From Candidatus Bathyarchaeia archaeon (GTDB lineage: Archaea; Thermoproteota; Bathyarchaeia; Hecatellales; Hecatellaceae), in the NCBI GenBank assembly GCA_038883335.1, contig JAVZMI010000004.1, positions 1 through 64,000 on the forward strand: DNA of 64,000 bases, read 5' to 3'. The notes under the pieces are model-generated. The model was given only the letters and a program-made list of their open reading frames with translations. It searched no databases and was not told the DNA's origin. Below are positions 43,531 through 53,187 of the stretch, one piece after another. The position numbers were made by a program, and so were the translations under genes. The stretch's first letter is position 1; each line of letters starts with the position of its first letter.

Positions 43531-43872
43531 CCATGTCTCACCTTGGTCTTTTCTTTTGTAGGGAGATAGATATAAAAGTTCTTATAATATATTCTTATCT
43601 TAAAATTTTGTATAATATATACTCAAGAATACTCAAGATTCCAGTTGAAACCAAACCACAAATCTAGGAGAAACCTAAAAGAGGAGCTACCAAAACTGAA
43701 GAGCTGGCCAGCAGGGTGACTAGAGTTAGTCCTATTTAATTCTCAACAAAGCCTCGAACTATACGTGCAACTGTGGTTGCCAGCAATCTGCAACAGCATT
43801 TGAGACCCTATATTAACTTATTATATACAGGCGTCTTTCTCATTTAACAGCCCCTGTGGTGTTAAGAGGAAG
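43531..43872. promoter_or_regulatory. Divergent promoter region between the Hdr/Etf and hyp operons
   Basis: A very AT-rich stretch (about 43567-43625) upstream of the minus-strand operon contains TATA-like sequences, including cttttatatc on the minus strand. On the plus strand ttatatac (43821-43828) is suitably placed for the maturation genes. No coding frame or RNA is seen. Confidence 0.5.
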
Positions 43873-44358
43873 TTGAGAACTTTAATTCTAGGGTTAGGGA
43901 ATCCGATACTAGGTGACGACGGTATAGGAATATACACAGCTAAGGTTCTAAGGGATAGACTGAAAGGTGTGGCGGAGGTCGACGTCAAAGAGCTCAGCGT
44001 CGGTGGGCTTCGGATTTTTGAGGAGATAATAGGCTACGATAGGGTTATTCTAATAGACGCCATCATTACTGGGCGCGGAGCTGCCGGCGAAGTCTATAGG
44101 TTTACCCCTAAAGACTTTGATAACACTTTACACCTATCGTCGCCTCACGACATTAACTTCACCACAGCACTGGAGCTTGGGCGTGTGTATGCTCAAGAAG
44201 AGACGCCTAAGGAAGTAGTGATCTACGCCATCGAGGTAAAGGAAAACCTTACCTTCACCGAGGATTTAAGTGCTGAGGTGAGAGCTGGGGGGCTTAGGGT
44301 TGCAGAAATGATTTTAGAGGAGTTGAAAAAGCCTATTTACGCCAACCGGGGTGGTTGA
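43873..44358 (+). CDS. Hydrogenase maturation protease
   Basis: HycI/HyaD-type endopeptidase (161 aa) that trims the C-terminus of NiFe hydrogenase large subunits after nickel insertion. It has LGLGNPILGDDGIG with the metal-binding Asp, VILIDAIITGR with the second acidic ligand, and HLSSPHDINF with the His ligand. TTG start at 43873. It is followed 3 bp later by hypE. Its expected substrate in this window has an unusually short tail after the cleavage site, so it may serve another hydrogenase as well. Confidence 0.9.
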   Translation: MRTLILGLGNPILGDDGIGIYTAKVLRDRLKGVAEVDVKELSVGGLRIFEEIIGYDRVILIDAIITGRGAAGEVYRFTPKDFDNTLHLSSPHDINFTTALELGRVYAQEETPKEVVIYAIEVKENLTFTEDLSAEVRAGGLRVAEMILEELKKPIYANRGG

Positions 44359-44361
44359 CCA

Positions 44362-45408
44362 TTGAAGACTATCACATTAGCTCACGGTGCTGGTGGCAGC
44401 ATCACGCAGAGGCTTATAAAAGAGTACATAGTAAGGTATCTAGGCGGCAGCAAAGCCGAGGTACCATTGGAGGCACTTGACGACGCCGCCGTAATTGAGG
44501 GTATAGTTCTAAAGTCGGACAGCTACACCGTGAAACCGCTTTTCTTCCCAGGTGGCGATATTGGAAAGCTAGCAGTTGCGGGTACGGTTAATGATATAGC
44601 TGTGATGGGTGCCCAGCCGCTGGCGCTAGCCGCTGGATTCATCTTCGAGGAAGGCTTTCCCATCTCAAACTTCGAGACTATTCTCAGAAGCATGAAAGAA
44701 ACCTGTCTCGATGCTGGCGTCCATATCATCACCGGCGATACGAAGGTTGTGGAGAAGGGGGCACTTGATCAGCTCTTAATAAACACCTCTGGAATAGGGA
44801 AGCGTAGCACAGCAATGGAGAGGAATATTGAAGAGGTGAAGAAGTACCGCTCCTTTGAGGGAAGCTGGCTTTTAGATTCAAACCTGAGGAGAGGCGATAG
44901 GGTGATACTCAGCGGCCCCGTGGGGGATCACGGGTTGGCAATTCTGTCATCTAGGGAAGGGTACAGTTTCGAGGGCGGCATCACATCAGATGTTACTCCC
45001 CTAAACAAGGTTGTGGATAGGCTACTGGAGGTGGGTGGAATTGTGTGCATGAAGGATGTTACGAGGGGCGGTTTATCTAATGCTCTCAATGAGTGGAGTG
45101 AGAAATCTAAAATTGGCATACTCGTTCAAGAGGACCGTATACCCGTTAACCAGAATGTTCAGGCAGCGTGCGAGATGCTGGGGATAAGCCCCCTCGAGGT
45201 GGGTAATGAAGGCAAACTAGTTATTGGAGTAGTACAAGAGAAGGCTGAGGATGTACTGGCTACTTTAAGGCAGACTAAGGAGGGAAGAAACGCCCAGATA
45301 ATAGGGGCGGCCACAAACGAATTTGGTGGGGTAGTGGTTGAGACGAGCGTGGGGGGGAGAAGGATACTGCCTCCGCCGGCTGGGGACCCCATCCCACGGA
45401 TATGTTGA
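44362..45408 (+). CDS. hypE: Hydrogenase maturation factor HypE
   Basis: Purine-binding enzyme (348 aa) that dehydrates a carbamoylated C-terminal cysteine to make the cyanide ligands of the NiFe site. It has ITLAHGAGGSITQRL at the N-terminus, GTVNDIAVMGAQPLALAAGF, DVTRGGLSNALNEW and the required terminal PRIC. Length and end are canonical. TTG start three bases after the protease stop. Confidence 0.95.
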   Translation: MKTITLAHGAGGSITQRLIKEYIVRYLGGSKAEVPLEALDDAAVIEGIVLKSDSYTVKPLFFPGGDIGKLAVAGTVNDIAVMGAQPLALAAGFIFEEGFPISNFETILRSMKETCLDAGVHIITGDTKVVEKGALDQLLINTSGIGKRSTAMERNIEEVKKYRSFEGSWLLDSNLRRGDRVILSGPVGDHGLAILSSREGYSFEGGITSDVTPLNKVVDRLLEVGGIVCMKDVTRGGLSNALNEWSEKSKIGILVQEDRIPVNQNVQAACEMLGISPLEVGNEGKLVIGVVQEKAEDVLATLRQTKEGRNAQIIGAATNEFGGVVVETSVGGRRILPPPAGDPIPRIC

Positions 45409-45548
45409 AAGCTGGGGATTGTGCGGCATGCTTGCAAAAGGAAAGAATTTTTCTGGACCCACACACATCTTATGCGTAACGGCACGAAGTTAAGGCTCAC
45501 ACTTAATTTAAGCGAAGACGATTAAGCTATTATGAGTCGCGATAGGGC

Positions 45549-46664
45549 GTGTCTTTTTGCATGGAATCTTTGAGGTTGTACAGGGACAAGAGCATAGTGG
45601 ATAAGCTCCGTAAAGCGATCTGGGAGATTATGCCTGAAAGAGAAATTCGAATAGTCCACGTGTGCGGAACCCACGAACAGACGATAGCACGTTACGGTCT
45701 CAGAAGCCTTCTACCCCAAAGGCTGGAAGTAAGAGCAGGCCCTGGCTGCCCGGTCTGTTGTGTACCAGCACACGACGTCGACGAAGCCATAAAGATAGCT
45801 ACAGAGCATAAAAATTCAATTCTAACAACCTTCGGGGACATGCTAAGGGTTCCAGGCACAAACATGTCCCTCTGGGATGCGAGAGCCGCCGGTGGAGACG
45901 TTAGGATTGTCTACAGCATTAGTGATGCAGTAGAGCTCGCGAGGAGGAACCCGAAGAGAGAGGTGGTTTTCTTCGCAGTTGGCTTTGAGACCACAGCCCC
46001 AACTACGGCTTACGAGATATTAAATGCGCCGAGCAACTTTAGCGTCCTAGTCTCCCATCGGCTGATACCGCCCATAATGGAGCTGCTGCTAGGCTTGGGG
46101 GAGACCTACTTTGAAGGCTTTATAGCCCCTGGCCACGTGGCTACCATAATCGGCGTGAAACCGTTCAGAATCTTCCCCGAAACCTACCGTATGCCTACTG
46201 TAGTAGCAGGTTTCGAACCGTTGGATGTCCTAGCGGGCGTGAGGATGTTGCTTGAGCAGATCACCGGTATGAGACCACTTGATGTGTTGAATGAGTACAC
46301 CCGCTCAGTTACGGAAGATGGCAATCTCAAAGCTCAAAAATTAATGGAGGAGGTATTTGAGGTTACCAGCGGTAACTGGAGGGGGATAGGTCGCGTCCCC
46401 AACTCTGCATTGAAACTGAGGGAAGAGCACCGAAGCCATGATGCCCGCCTGAGATTCAATGTCAAGGTCGAAGGGGCTAGGGATATCCATCCAGACTGTA
46501 GCTGCCATTTAGTATTGACGGGAAGACTGAAGCCGACTGACTGCCCCCTATTCGGGGAGATATGCACACCGGAAAGACCCTACGGCCCCTGCATGGTTTC
46601 AACTGAAGGCACATGCTACATCTGGCAACACTACGGAGAGCCCAAAAAAATTATTGAAAAGTGA
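45549..46664 (+). CDS. hypD: Hydrogenase maturation factor HypD
   Basis: [4Fe-4S] scaffold protein (371 aa) on which Fe(CN)2CO is built together with HypC. Motifs include HVCGTHEQTIARYGL, GPGCPVCCVP, GFETTAPTTA, FIAPGHVATIIG and the C-terminal cysteines in HPDCSCHLV, DCPLFGEICTP and GPCMVSTEGTC. The GTG at 45549 is used. An ATG at 45561 is also possible and would remove four residues. It belongs with hypE and the protease. Confidence 0.95.
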   Translation: MSFCMESLRLYRDKSIVDKLRKAIWEIMPEREIRIVHVCGTHEQTIARYGLRSLLPQRLEVRAGPGCPVCCVPAHDVDEAIKIATEHKNSILTTFGDMLRVPGTNMSLWDARAAGGDVRIVYSISDAVELARRNPKREVVFFAVGFETTAPTTAYEILNAPSNFSVLVSHRLIPPIMELLLGLGETYFEGFIAPGHVATIIGVKPFRIFPETYRMPTVVAGFEPLDVLAGVRMLLEQITGMRPLDVLNEYTRSVTEDGNLKAQKLMEEVFEVTSGNWRGIGRVPNSALKLREEHRSHDARLRFNVKVEGARDIHPDCSCHLVLTGRLKPTDCPLFGEICTPERPYGPCMVSTEGTCYIWQHYGEPKKIIEK

Positions 46665-46997
46665 CTAAGTTTAAATCTCTACAAGCTCCACCACGCGAGT
46701 TTCGTGACAATTTTAAAATGAAGAGTGATGATGCAAGAGCGCGAGATGCTATAATGACTAGCCAAACATTTAGGAGACGCTAACATGTTTTAGGCTTTAA
46801 ACAATAAAAAATGAGCGTGTATTATGAGGGGAGGGGGAGGCTTTTCGACCTTCCCTTTATGCCAGAATCACCATTCCCAGAAGCGGTAAGAGTACTTTTA
46901 ATTAACTCGCCTAAATCTTAACCGTAGATGACCATAAAATCTTGCTGCAATTTTTTCCACAGAAAAATGCTGGCGAGAGAAGACATTAAAACTAAGT
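46665..46997. other. Convergent intergenic region
   Basis: Lies between the 3' ends of hypD and hypA. A purine-rich gggagggggagg followed shortly by ccttccc (about 46829-46858) could form an imperfect hairpin, perhaps a transcription end. No gene is seen. Confidence 0.35.
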
Positions 46998-47369
46998 TCA
47001 TTCTGTCTCAAACTTGAAGCTCTTGATAATACACTCCTTGCCTTCGAGGATTTGAACACGCCCACCGCATCTTGGGCAGGTGACCGGGGCTGGGAGACTG
47101 GTGTGACTGACGCCACCTACTTCCACATTGCCCAAGTACCCGCAACTCGTACATTTCACCTTGGGGTCTACTTCTTCAATGCGGAGATCTGAGTTCTCCA
47201 TAAGCGTGCCTTTAACCAGAGCCTCATAAGCGAATCTCGCTTCCTCCAAACCTATTAAGAGAAACTTTCCCAGTGCTAACTGAACTTCTGTTACCTTCTT
47301 GGCATTATATTTCTCGGCTTCTTTTAGGATGCTCTCAACAACATCCTTCATGAGGGCATACTCGTGCAT
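46998..47369 (-). CDS. hypA: Hydrogenase nickel incorporation protein HypA
   Basis: Nickel chaperone (about 123 aa). The mature N-terminus must be MHE, since His2 binds nickel. The protein MHEYALMKDVVESIL starts at 47369 with GAGGTG upstream. A longer frame to 47432 overlaps hypC and is rejected. The zinc site is CTSCGYLGN with CPRCGG. It follows hypC. Its usual partner HypB is not in the window. Confidence 0.93.
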   Translation of the reverse strand: MHEYALMKDVVESILKEAEKYNAKKVTEVQLALGKFLLIGLEEARFAYEALVKGTLMENSDLRIEEVDPKVKCTSCGYLGNVEVGGVSHTSLPAPVTCPRCGGRVQILEGKECIIKSFKFETE

Positions 47370-47428
47370 TCCTAGAGAATCCACCTCAAACTGCAAACTT
47401 GGGGCATAACTGAGTAGCGAGATTAGGC

Positions 47429-47662
47429 TCAACTGTCAAGTGTAGACCTCTCATGATTCAAGAATTCACTCCAAAGCCTGAGGGATTCCTCCGCATTTCT
47501 TTGGTCGAGCACCTGTATGGCGAACCCTGCATGAACTATTACGTACTCGCCCACGTTCACGTCGACAAGTGAAATATTTATTTCTCTAGTCACGCCGCCG
47601 AAGTCAACCTTTGCAAGTTCTCCTTTCTTTTCTAGTATGCGGGCTGGGACTGCTATGCACAT
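47429..47662 (-). CDS. hypC: Hydrogenase maturation chaperone HypC
   Basis: Small OB-fold chaperone (about 77 aa) that carries the Fe(CN)2CO unit with HypD to the large subunit. Family proteins start MC, with Cys2 essential. MCIAVPARILEKKGELAKVD begins at 47662, so I reject the five-residue longer start at 47677. GEYVIVHAGFAIQVLD is the conserved middle. It lies between hypF and hypA on the minus strand. Confidence 0.93.
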   Translation of the reverse strand: MCIAVPARILEKKGELAKVDFGGVTREINISLVDVNVGEYVIVHAGFAIQVLDQRNAEESLRLWSEFLNHERSTLDS

Positions 47663-47717
47663 TTCCTTCACGTTCACTTAGTTTCAATTAATTACATGTG
47701 GGTTTCCTATAAAGTTG

Positions 47718-49994
47718 CTACTTCACTAAGTACCCACAACCCACAGCTACAGCTTGACCGAACGAAACGCCCCCATCGCCTGGCGGAACTTTGAGGTTGG
47801 TGACGAAGCGAAGCCCAGCCCCTTCCACAGCCATCTTAATGGTTAAGGCGATTTGCTCGTTGTAGGCTACGCCACCCGAAAGACCGATAAACTTTACACC
47901 TAAACGCTTAGCTTCATATATGGCCAGCTCCGCCATCGCCTCAGCGATATAGGTCTGGGCTGAGTAGGCCAGATCTGAGAGTGAATGTTTCCCAATGTTC
48001 TCAAAGATGCTCCGGAGGAGATGTGATGTATCTACAACTCCGCTGTTTATCTTGGGCTTCAGGTGTAAAGAGTTCTTCCCACCTACGGCGGTGGACTCCA
48101 ACTTCACCGCAGGCTCTCCATCATAGGTTCGCTCGTAGCAGACTCCAAGTAAGGCTGAGACCGCGTCTAGAACACGCCCGCAACTTGTAGTCTTAGGAAT
48201 CTTACCCTTTTCGAGTTGTCTGAGGATAAGCTCCACTTCTCTAACACCGTAAGGGAAGCAGTCTGCCTTGGAGTACAACCAGTCCTCAAACCCATCAACT
48301 CCTGCCAGCATCCCAGCCACCATCCTGAGTGGATAACGCGTAGCCCTATCGCCCCCGGGCATAGGCTGCTCTTGGAGGTGGCCTAGACGCCTTAGGACCC
48401 CCTTGCCGACGTGAAATACCTCGCCACCCCAAGGGTTACCGTCAGAGCCGTAGCCGACGCCGTCACACACTACCGCGACCATCTCGTCTAGTCCACCCTC
48501 TCCGAGTAGAGACGCTGCGTGGGCTTCATGATGTTGCACCTGGACTACATCGCAGCCTAGACTCTCCCCCAGCCTCATAGCGTAACTTGTTGAGGCGAAG
48601 CTTGGGTGAAGGTCACATGCCACAACCTCAACCTTAGCTCCAGTCAACTCTAGGAGGTGGCCGGTCGTGCTTCTGAGGAATTTGAGGGACTCCAACTTTT
48701 CTACGTCTCCTATGTGTTGGGTAATGAAGGCTTTACGCCCTAAGAGTATACAGGAGGTCACATTCAATTCAGCCCCTACAGCCAGTGTACAGCGGTCAGC
48801 CGGTTTCTCCAGTTGGATAGGTGTTGGAGTGTAGCCTCGTGAGCGGCGTATTAGGCATGGTTTACCTAGATTGACCCGCAGTACGGAGTCATCGCACCGT
48901 TGGGCTATCTCCCTATCGTGTAGGAGTAAGTAGTCGACTGCTGCACCCAGCTTCCTCACCGCATCTGAGTTATCCACTATCATGGGCTCATCTGGCAGGT
49001 TGGCGCTCGTCATGACGAAGGCTGGCTCTCTCACCCGGTCGAAGAGCATGTAGTGGAGCCCGGTGTAAGGTAACATGACTCCAATGTTGTGAAGCCCTGG
49101 TGCTATCCCATTATCGAGGTAGAAATCCCTCCGCTTCTTCAAGAGTACGATGGGCCGGATATAGGACAGCAAAATTTCAGCTTCCTCATGGCTAACCTCA
49201 GCGAAGCTCCTCACAGCTTCCAGATCTCTCGCCATTATGGCTAGAGGTTTCTTTGAACGATACTTTATACTCCTCAACCGTGCTATAGGCTCGGGCCGCG
49301 TAGTCGAGGTGGCTATGTGAAAACCACCATTACCCTTTACCGCTAAAATGTTGCCTTCCTCTATCAGCCGGCCTGCCTCCCTTATAGGGTCGGCTGAGGG
49401 GATAGGCTTGCCATCTTTGGCGGCAAGGTATGCCCTCGGACCACACCTAGGGCAAGCTATGGTCTGGGCGTGGAACCTACGGTCTGAAGGATCCTCATAC
49501 TCCCTCCGGCAGTCGGGGCAGAGGGGGAAGACGTTTAGGGTGGTGTTGGGCCTATCGTAGGGCAGCTTTTTGATGGCGGTGTACCTTGGGCCGCAGTCAA
49601 CGCAGGTTATGAAGAAGTAGTCGTGGCGCCTGTCACCTGGGTTCCTCATCTCCCTCAGACACTCTTCACATACTGCCACATCAGGCGGTATTACTGAGCC
49701 TGGTGATGTACCCCCCTCCACACTCCCTAGGATCGTGAAGTCTGTGAAGTCTCCCCTATCCGCGCCGAAGTCTACTGCCAACTCGTGGATCTCAGCTAAG
49801 GGAGGCTTTTTGGACTTTAGGTCGCCGATGAAACCTTTAACATTTTCCTCATCGCCTTCAACGGTAATTTCGACTCCCGCATCTCCACGGTTCCGTACGT
49901 AGCCGACTAAGCCTCTCCTCACCGCTATGCGGTAGACGAAGGGGCGGAAGCCGACGCCCTGAACGATCCCTTTGACTATGACCTCAGCCCTCAA
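47718..49994 (-). CDS. hypF: Carbamoyltransferase HypF
   Basis: Enzyme (758 aa) that uses carbamoyl phosphate to carbamoylate HypE. Domains in order are acylphosphatase (VKGIVQGVGFRPFVYRIAVR), two zinc fingers (CEECLREM...CVDCGP and CPDCRREY...CPRCGP), a YrdC-like nucleotide domain (AVKGNGGFHIATST) and a Kae1-like domain with VQVQHHEAHAASLLGE. Full length for the family. TTG start at 49994. First gene of the minus-strand hypF, hypC, hypA group. Confidence 0.96.
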   Translation of the reverse strand: MRAEVIVKGIVQGVGFRPFVYRIAVRRGLVGYVRNRGDAGVEITVEGDEENVKGFIGDLKSKKPPLAEIHELAVDFGADRGDFTDFTILGSVEGGTSPGSVIPPDVAVCEECLREMRNPGDRRHDYFFITCVDCGPRYTAIKKLPYDRPNTTLNVFPLCPDCRREYEDPSDRRFHAQTIACPRCGPRAYLAAKDGKPIPSADPIREAGRLIEEGNILAVKGNGGFHIATSTTRPEPIARLRSIKYRSKKPLAIMARDLEAVRSFAEVSHEEAEILLSYIRPIVLLKKRRDFYLDNGIAPGLHNIGVMLPYTGLHYMLFDRVREPAFVMTSANLPDEPMIVDNSDAVRKLGAAVDYLLLHDREIAQRCDDSVLRVNLGKPCLIRRSRGYTPTPIQLEKPADRCTLAVGAELNVTSCILLGRKAFITQHIGDVEKLESLKFLRSTTGHLLELTGAKVEVVACDLHPSFASTSYAMRLGESLGCDVVQVQHHEAHAASLLGEGGLDEMVAVVCDGVGYGSDGNPWGGEVFHVGKGVLRRLGHLQEQPMPGGDRATRYPLRMVAGMLAGVDGFEDWLYSKADCFPYGVREVELILRQLEKGKIPKTTSCGRVLDAVSALLGVCYERTYDGEPAVKLESTAVGGKNSLHLKPKINSGVVDTSHLLRSIFENIGKHSLSDLAYSAQTYIAEAMAELAIYEAKRLGVKFIGLSGGVAYNEQIALTIKMAVEGAGLRFVTNLKVPPGDGGVSFGQAVAVGCGYLVK

Positions 49995-50155
49995 ACACCA
50001 CCTCTCCCGATTAGGTTGCAGGTGAGCCCGCCTTTTGAGTTGAATTATATTATTTCATGCAGTGTTATGAATTAAAGAAATCCACAAGATGAGTGTTTAC
50101 CAGCTTAAAATTAGGTTAACAAAATATAAGAGTTCTTTCCATCATTGTTGACTAT

Positions 50156-50777
50156 ATGGGCATTGAGGAGACTGTTAGAGAACGGCAAAGAAGGGTTACT
50201 TTATCTGGTAATCGCTGGGAAGATTATGTGAGATTGTTCCTTAATGAGAAATTGCAAGGGACAGGTATAGAAATCATAATCGGTAAGAGTGAAGAGACTG
50301 TAAAAAAATAGGAGTGAAATATTGTGGAAGATGCTTACTCTCCCCCTCAAAATGTCCAATACTCAGAATACTGTTTGGGGAGATCTTGACCTTGTGGCTG
50401 TCGAAGGAGAAATTCCAATAACTATTATAAGCTGTAAGACCAGCTTACACGGCCGCCTTACTGAGACCTTGTTCTGGAGCCTATTGTTTAGGATGCTTAC
50501 CCGAACAAAGATCGTGCTAGCAACACCTGACGCTGGAGCTGGAAGACCTGAGGAGTTAAGGTCTGAATGGGGAACAGAGGAGAATCCCAGTAAGGATCGT
50601 TTGCTTGCGGAATCGTATCTGGACGGCGTTTATGTAGAGAATGTGCCGGAGTTTTGTAAGCTTCAGGAACCTACAGCTTTGGGCGGCGTAATTAGACCTT
50701 TAAACGAGCTACCAGATGACATTAAAAGGTGGGCTGAGGAAATTTCAAGATTTATCCGCGGAAGAAACAGTTTTTAA
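50156..50777 (+). pseudogene. BsaWI-like restriction endonuclease gene with a frameshift
   Basis: The ATG at 50156 gives 51 codons (RVTLSGNRWEDYVRLFLNEK) ending at 50311. From 50304 another frame continues without a start of its own: SEILWKMLTLPL, then VWGDLDLVAVEGE and IISCKTSLHGRLTETLFWSL. The D...SCK pattern is a PD-(D/E)xK-type catalytic core of the BsaWI restriction family. The frames meet in a run of seven A (50302-50308), so a one-base slip separates them. The 3' end overlaps the convergent methyltransferase gene by 33 bp. It could be inactive, phase-variable, or a sequence error. Confidence 0.65.
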
Positions 50778-51557
50778 CATTTTCTCTAGCTTTTCTTGGA
50801 AAATACCATGTTCTTTTAGCCTTCTTATTGCTAACTCGCAATAGTTTCTATTGATTTCTACACCAATCCCAATCCTATTGGTTTCGAGGCATGCAAGCAG
50901 AGTTGTCCCGCTGCCTAGAAAGGGATCAAACACCGTATCTCCAACAAAACTAAACAATTTTATACATCTTCTTGGAAGTTCTAGGGGAAATGGCGCCGGG
51001 TGGCCTATTTTACTTCTATTTTCACCACCGAAGTTCCACACACCATTAGTCCATTCAATAAACTCATCTCTAGTTATGTCAGACTTCCCTTTATTTAGCT
51101 TCTCCCACCTCTTCTTGTAGAGTACCACGATGACTTCAACAGGGGCTATAACATATGGTGCGGATGCGCTTAACCATGAACCCCACGCAGTCCTTCTTGA
51201 AATGTTTTGCTCGTTCCATATGATAGTAGAATGGTAATTCCATCCAGCCTCCTTCGCCTTAACCGTGATATCAGCACAAACGCTCTGTTGGCCGCCTTTA
51301 TTCTTGTCTAAAGGAATATTCAAGCATAATCTTCCATCTGGCTTGGAAAAATTATAACATCTAGCCAACCACTTCTCAGTAAATTCCAAATACTCGTCAT
51401 AGGGGATGTTATCGTTATAATTCTCATATTTAATATCCACATCATAAGGTGGAGATGTCACGATGAGATCTACACTATTTTCTTTAATGGCGGTTGTTGT
51501 CAGAATATCGTCACAGTAGATGAGTATCGAGTTACTTTTAAAGTAGGGCTCTGTCAC
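50745..51557 (-). CDS. Type II DNA methyltransferase (beta class, N4-cytosine or N6-adenine)
   Basis: SAM-dependent DNA methyltransferase (270 aa). The catalytic motif IV is TSPPYD (residues 34-39). The SAM-binding motif I comes after it as DPFLGSGTT (211-219), which defines the beta class. The SPPY form is common among N4-cytosine enzymes. It is paired, in convergent orientation, with the BsaWI-like nuclease gene, so it should protect that recognition site. All motifs are intact, so methylation may persist even if the nuclease is dead. GTG start. Confidence 0.88.
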   Translation of the reverse strand: MTEPYFKSNSILIYCDDILTTTAIKENSVDLIVTSPPYDVDIKYENYNDNIPYDEYLEFTEKWLARCYNFSKPDGRLCLNIPLDKNKGGQQSVCADITVKAKEAGWNYHSTIIWNEQNISRRTAWGSWLSASAPYVIAPVEVIVVLYKKRWEKLNKGKSDITRDEFIEWTNGVWNFGGENRSKIGHPAPFPLELPRRCIKLFSFVGDTVFDPFLGSGTTLLACLETNRIGIGVEINRNYCELAIRRLKEHGIFQEKLEKMLKTVSSADKS

Positions 51558-51804
51558 TTGTTAGGCTTCCTCACTCACGCATATTTACACGTATAGGTAT
51601 AGCTCTTCCTGACCCCCCTTATTTTCTGGCCGATAACCTTATACGCTCTTAAGATAGTCTCTTCCCTCACGTTTTAACTTTTCCCAATTAAAAAGATGTT
51701 TAGACACAAATATTAAGCAACCGCGTCAGAATGCAACATATGTAGCCCCTGGCAAAGCTCTCTCCTATAAGATTTACCTGATTAAGTCAAGTTAATATCA
51801 TTGA

Positions 51805-52446
51805 TTACCTGTGGCTTTTCAACATCATATACATCTTCCGTGCAGCCTCCAAATCCGTTATTGTGTTTATATTGAAGAATGTTAGGAGTTCAGAGTCAAA
51901 CCGTCTAAGCTCGCGGGTGGGCACATAGATCACCTTACCTATCCCCTCGATTAGGATCCTGACCGGAGGGTTTGAACCCTTGAACGCAACCTTACCAGCC
52001 CTGCGAAGGGCCTTAACCCTGTAGACCGAGTGGAGAGGTTCGATGTACCCGCTGGGCCAACGCGGTACAGCGGCATCTGCCCCCAAGGCGCTCTCGAAGA
52101 GATAACCAATTACCCTCGGCTCTACGAAAGGGGCGTCACATGGAAGGACAACCGTGTAGTCAGCCTCTGACGCCTCAGCCCCAGTGAGTATGCCCGCTAC
52201 GGGTCCGCACTCTGAGATGGTATCCTTAACCACCTCTACTTCTCCCGGTAAAACCGTCTTATAACGGTCGATTTCACCTTCTTTGCTTATTACGACCGTG
52301 ACAGCGTCTACGATATCTGCAACCCTTTGCACGATGTGGGCTAGCAGAGGCTTAGACCCAAGGTTTACTAAGGCTTTATCTGTCCACCCCATCCTAACGC
52401 TGTTCCCTCCAGCTAGGATTATGGCGCCCCTCCTCAGCCTAGACAT
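51805..52446 (-). CDS. mobA: Molybdenum cofactor guanylyltransferase-like protein (MobA family)
   Basis: Nucleotidyltransferase of 213 aa with AIILAGGNSVRMGWTDKALVNLG, the nucleotide-binding GG-x-RMG-x-DK signature, and VVLPCDAPFV with the metal-binding Asp. GPVAGILTGAEAS and NINTITDLEAA also match MobA, which adds GMP to molybdopterin to make the bis-MGD cofactor of Mo/W enzymes. Related CTP- or mannose-specific transferases are less likely given these motifs. Divergent from the isochorismatase gene. Confidence 0.82.
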   Translation of the reverse strand: MSRLRRGAIILAGGNSVRMGWTDKALVNLGSKPLLAHIVQRVADIVDAVTVVISKEGEIDRYKTVLPGEVEVVKDTISECGPVAGILTGAEASEADYTVVLPCDAPFVEPRVIGYLFESALGADAAVPRWPSGYIEPLHSVYRVKALRRAGKVAFKGSNPPVRILIEGIGKVIYVPTRELRRFDSELLTFFNINTITDLEAARKMYMMLKSHR

Positions 52447-52554
52447 GGTTAACCTAGATGAGAGAAATCCCCCAACCTATAAGTTATACATAATCTCAAG
52501 CCCCGCGATATGCAAATTAAGTTCAGGAGTCTAGTGAGTGTTGAGGGGGGAAAG

Positions 52555-53103
52555 ATGGTTGAAGCCGTATTAGTGATAGATATGGCGAGGGATTTCGTGA
52601 CTGGTAGACTTAAGGCTGAGAGGAGCTCGAGGATAATTCCGAAGCTCAAGATGCTGCTAGAAGCTGCCAGGCGGAGTGGGCGACCCGTAATCTACGTGAA
52701 CGATGCACATCTACCACTAGACAGTGAACTCTCCATCTGGGGAGAACACTCCATGGCTGGAAGCGAAGAGGCTAAAGTAATCGACGAACTGAAACCACAA
52801 AATAAAGATTACATTCTAGGCAAGCGAACATACAGTGCATTCTACGAGACGGGCCTCGATCCACTTTTAAGGCAGCTTGGCGTGGATACAGTGGTGTTAA
52901 CTGGGCTCCATACAAATATCTGCGTAAGACATACGGCTGCTGACGCCCTCTTCAGGGGCTACAAAATAATTGTACCTGAAGATTGCGTGGATGCCTCCAC
53001 CGAGAGAGAACACGTAGAGGGTCTAGAATACTTAAAGAGGATCTACGGTGCCGAGCTGGTCAGTTCTAGGGAACTAGCGGGGCGATGGCTCAGAGACTAT
53101 TGA
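52555..53103 (+). CDS. Isochorismatase-family cysteine hydrolase
   Basis: Nicotinamidase/isochorismatase-fold hydrolase (182 aa). The catalytic triad is expected at Asp in VLVIDMARDF, Lys in DYILGKRTYSAFYETGLD, and Cys in VLTGLHTNICVRHTAADA. These fit nicotinamidase or a related amidase. A start at 52510 is possible, but the strong GAGGGGGGA immediately before the ATG at 52555 decides for the latter. The substrate is unproven. Confidence 0.85.
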   Translation: MVEAVLVIDMARDFVTGRLKAERSSRIIPKLKMLLEAARRSGRPVIYVNDAHLPLDSELSIWGEHSMAGSEEAKVIDELKPQNKDYILGKRTYSAFYETGLDPLLRQLGVDTVVLTGLHTNICVRHTAADALFRGYKIIVPEDCVDASTEREHVEGLEYLKRIYGAELVSSRELAGRWLRDY

Positions 53104-53187
53104 CTAAAAAAAGTCGAGTCCATGTATAAAACTTCAGATGTTGGGATCCTATAGAACACTCACAAGTCGAGATATTATAACAAGGTC

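Noticed and set aside
46721-46760. C/D-box small RNA candidate (gtgatgatg)
   Set aside because: A C-box-like sequence is present, but no CTGA D box lies at a fitting distance, so the guide-RNA structure is incomplete.
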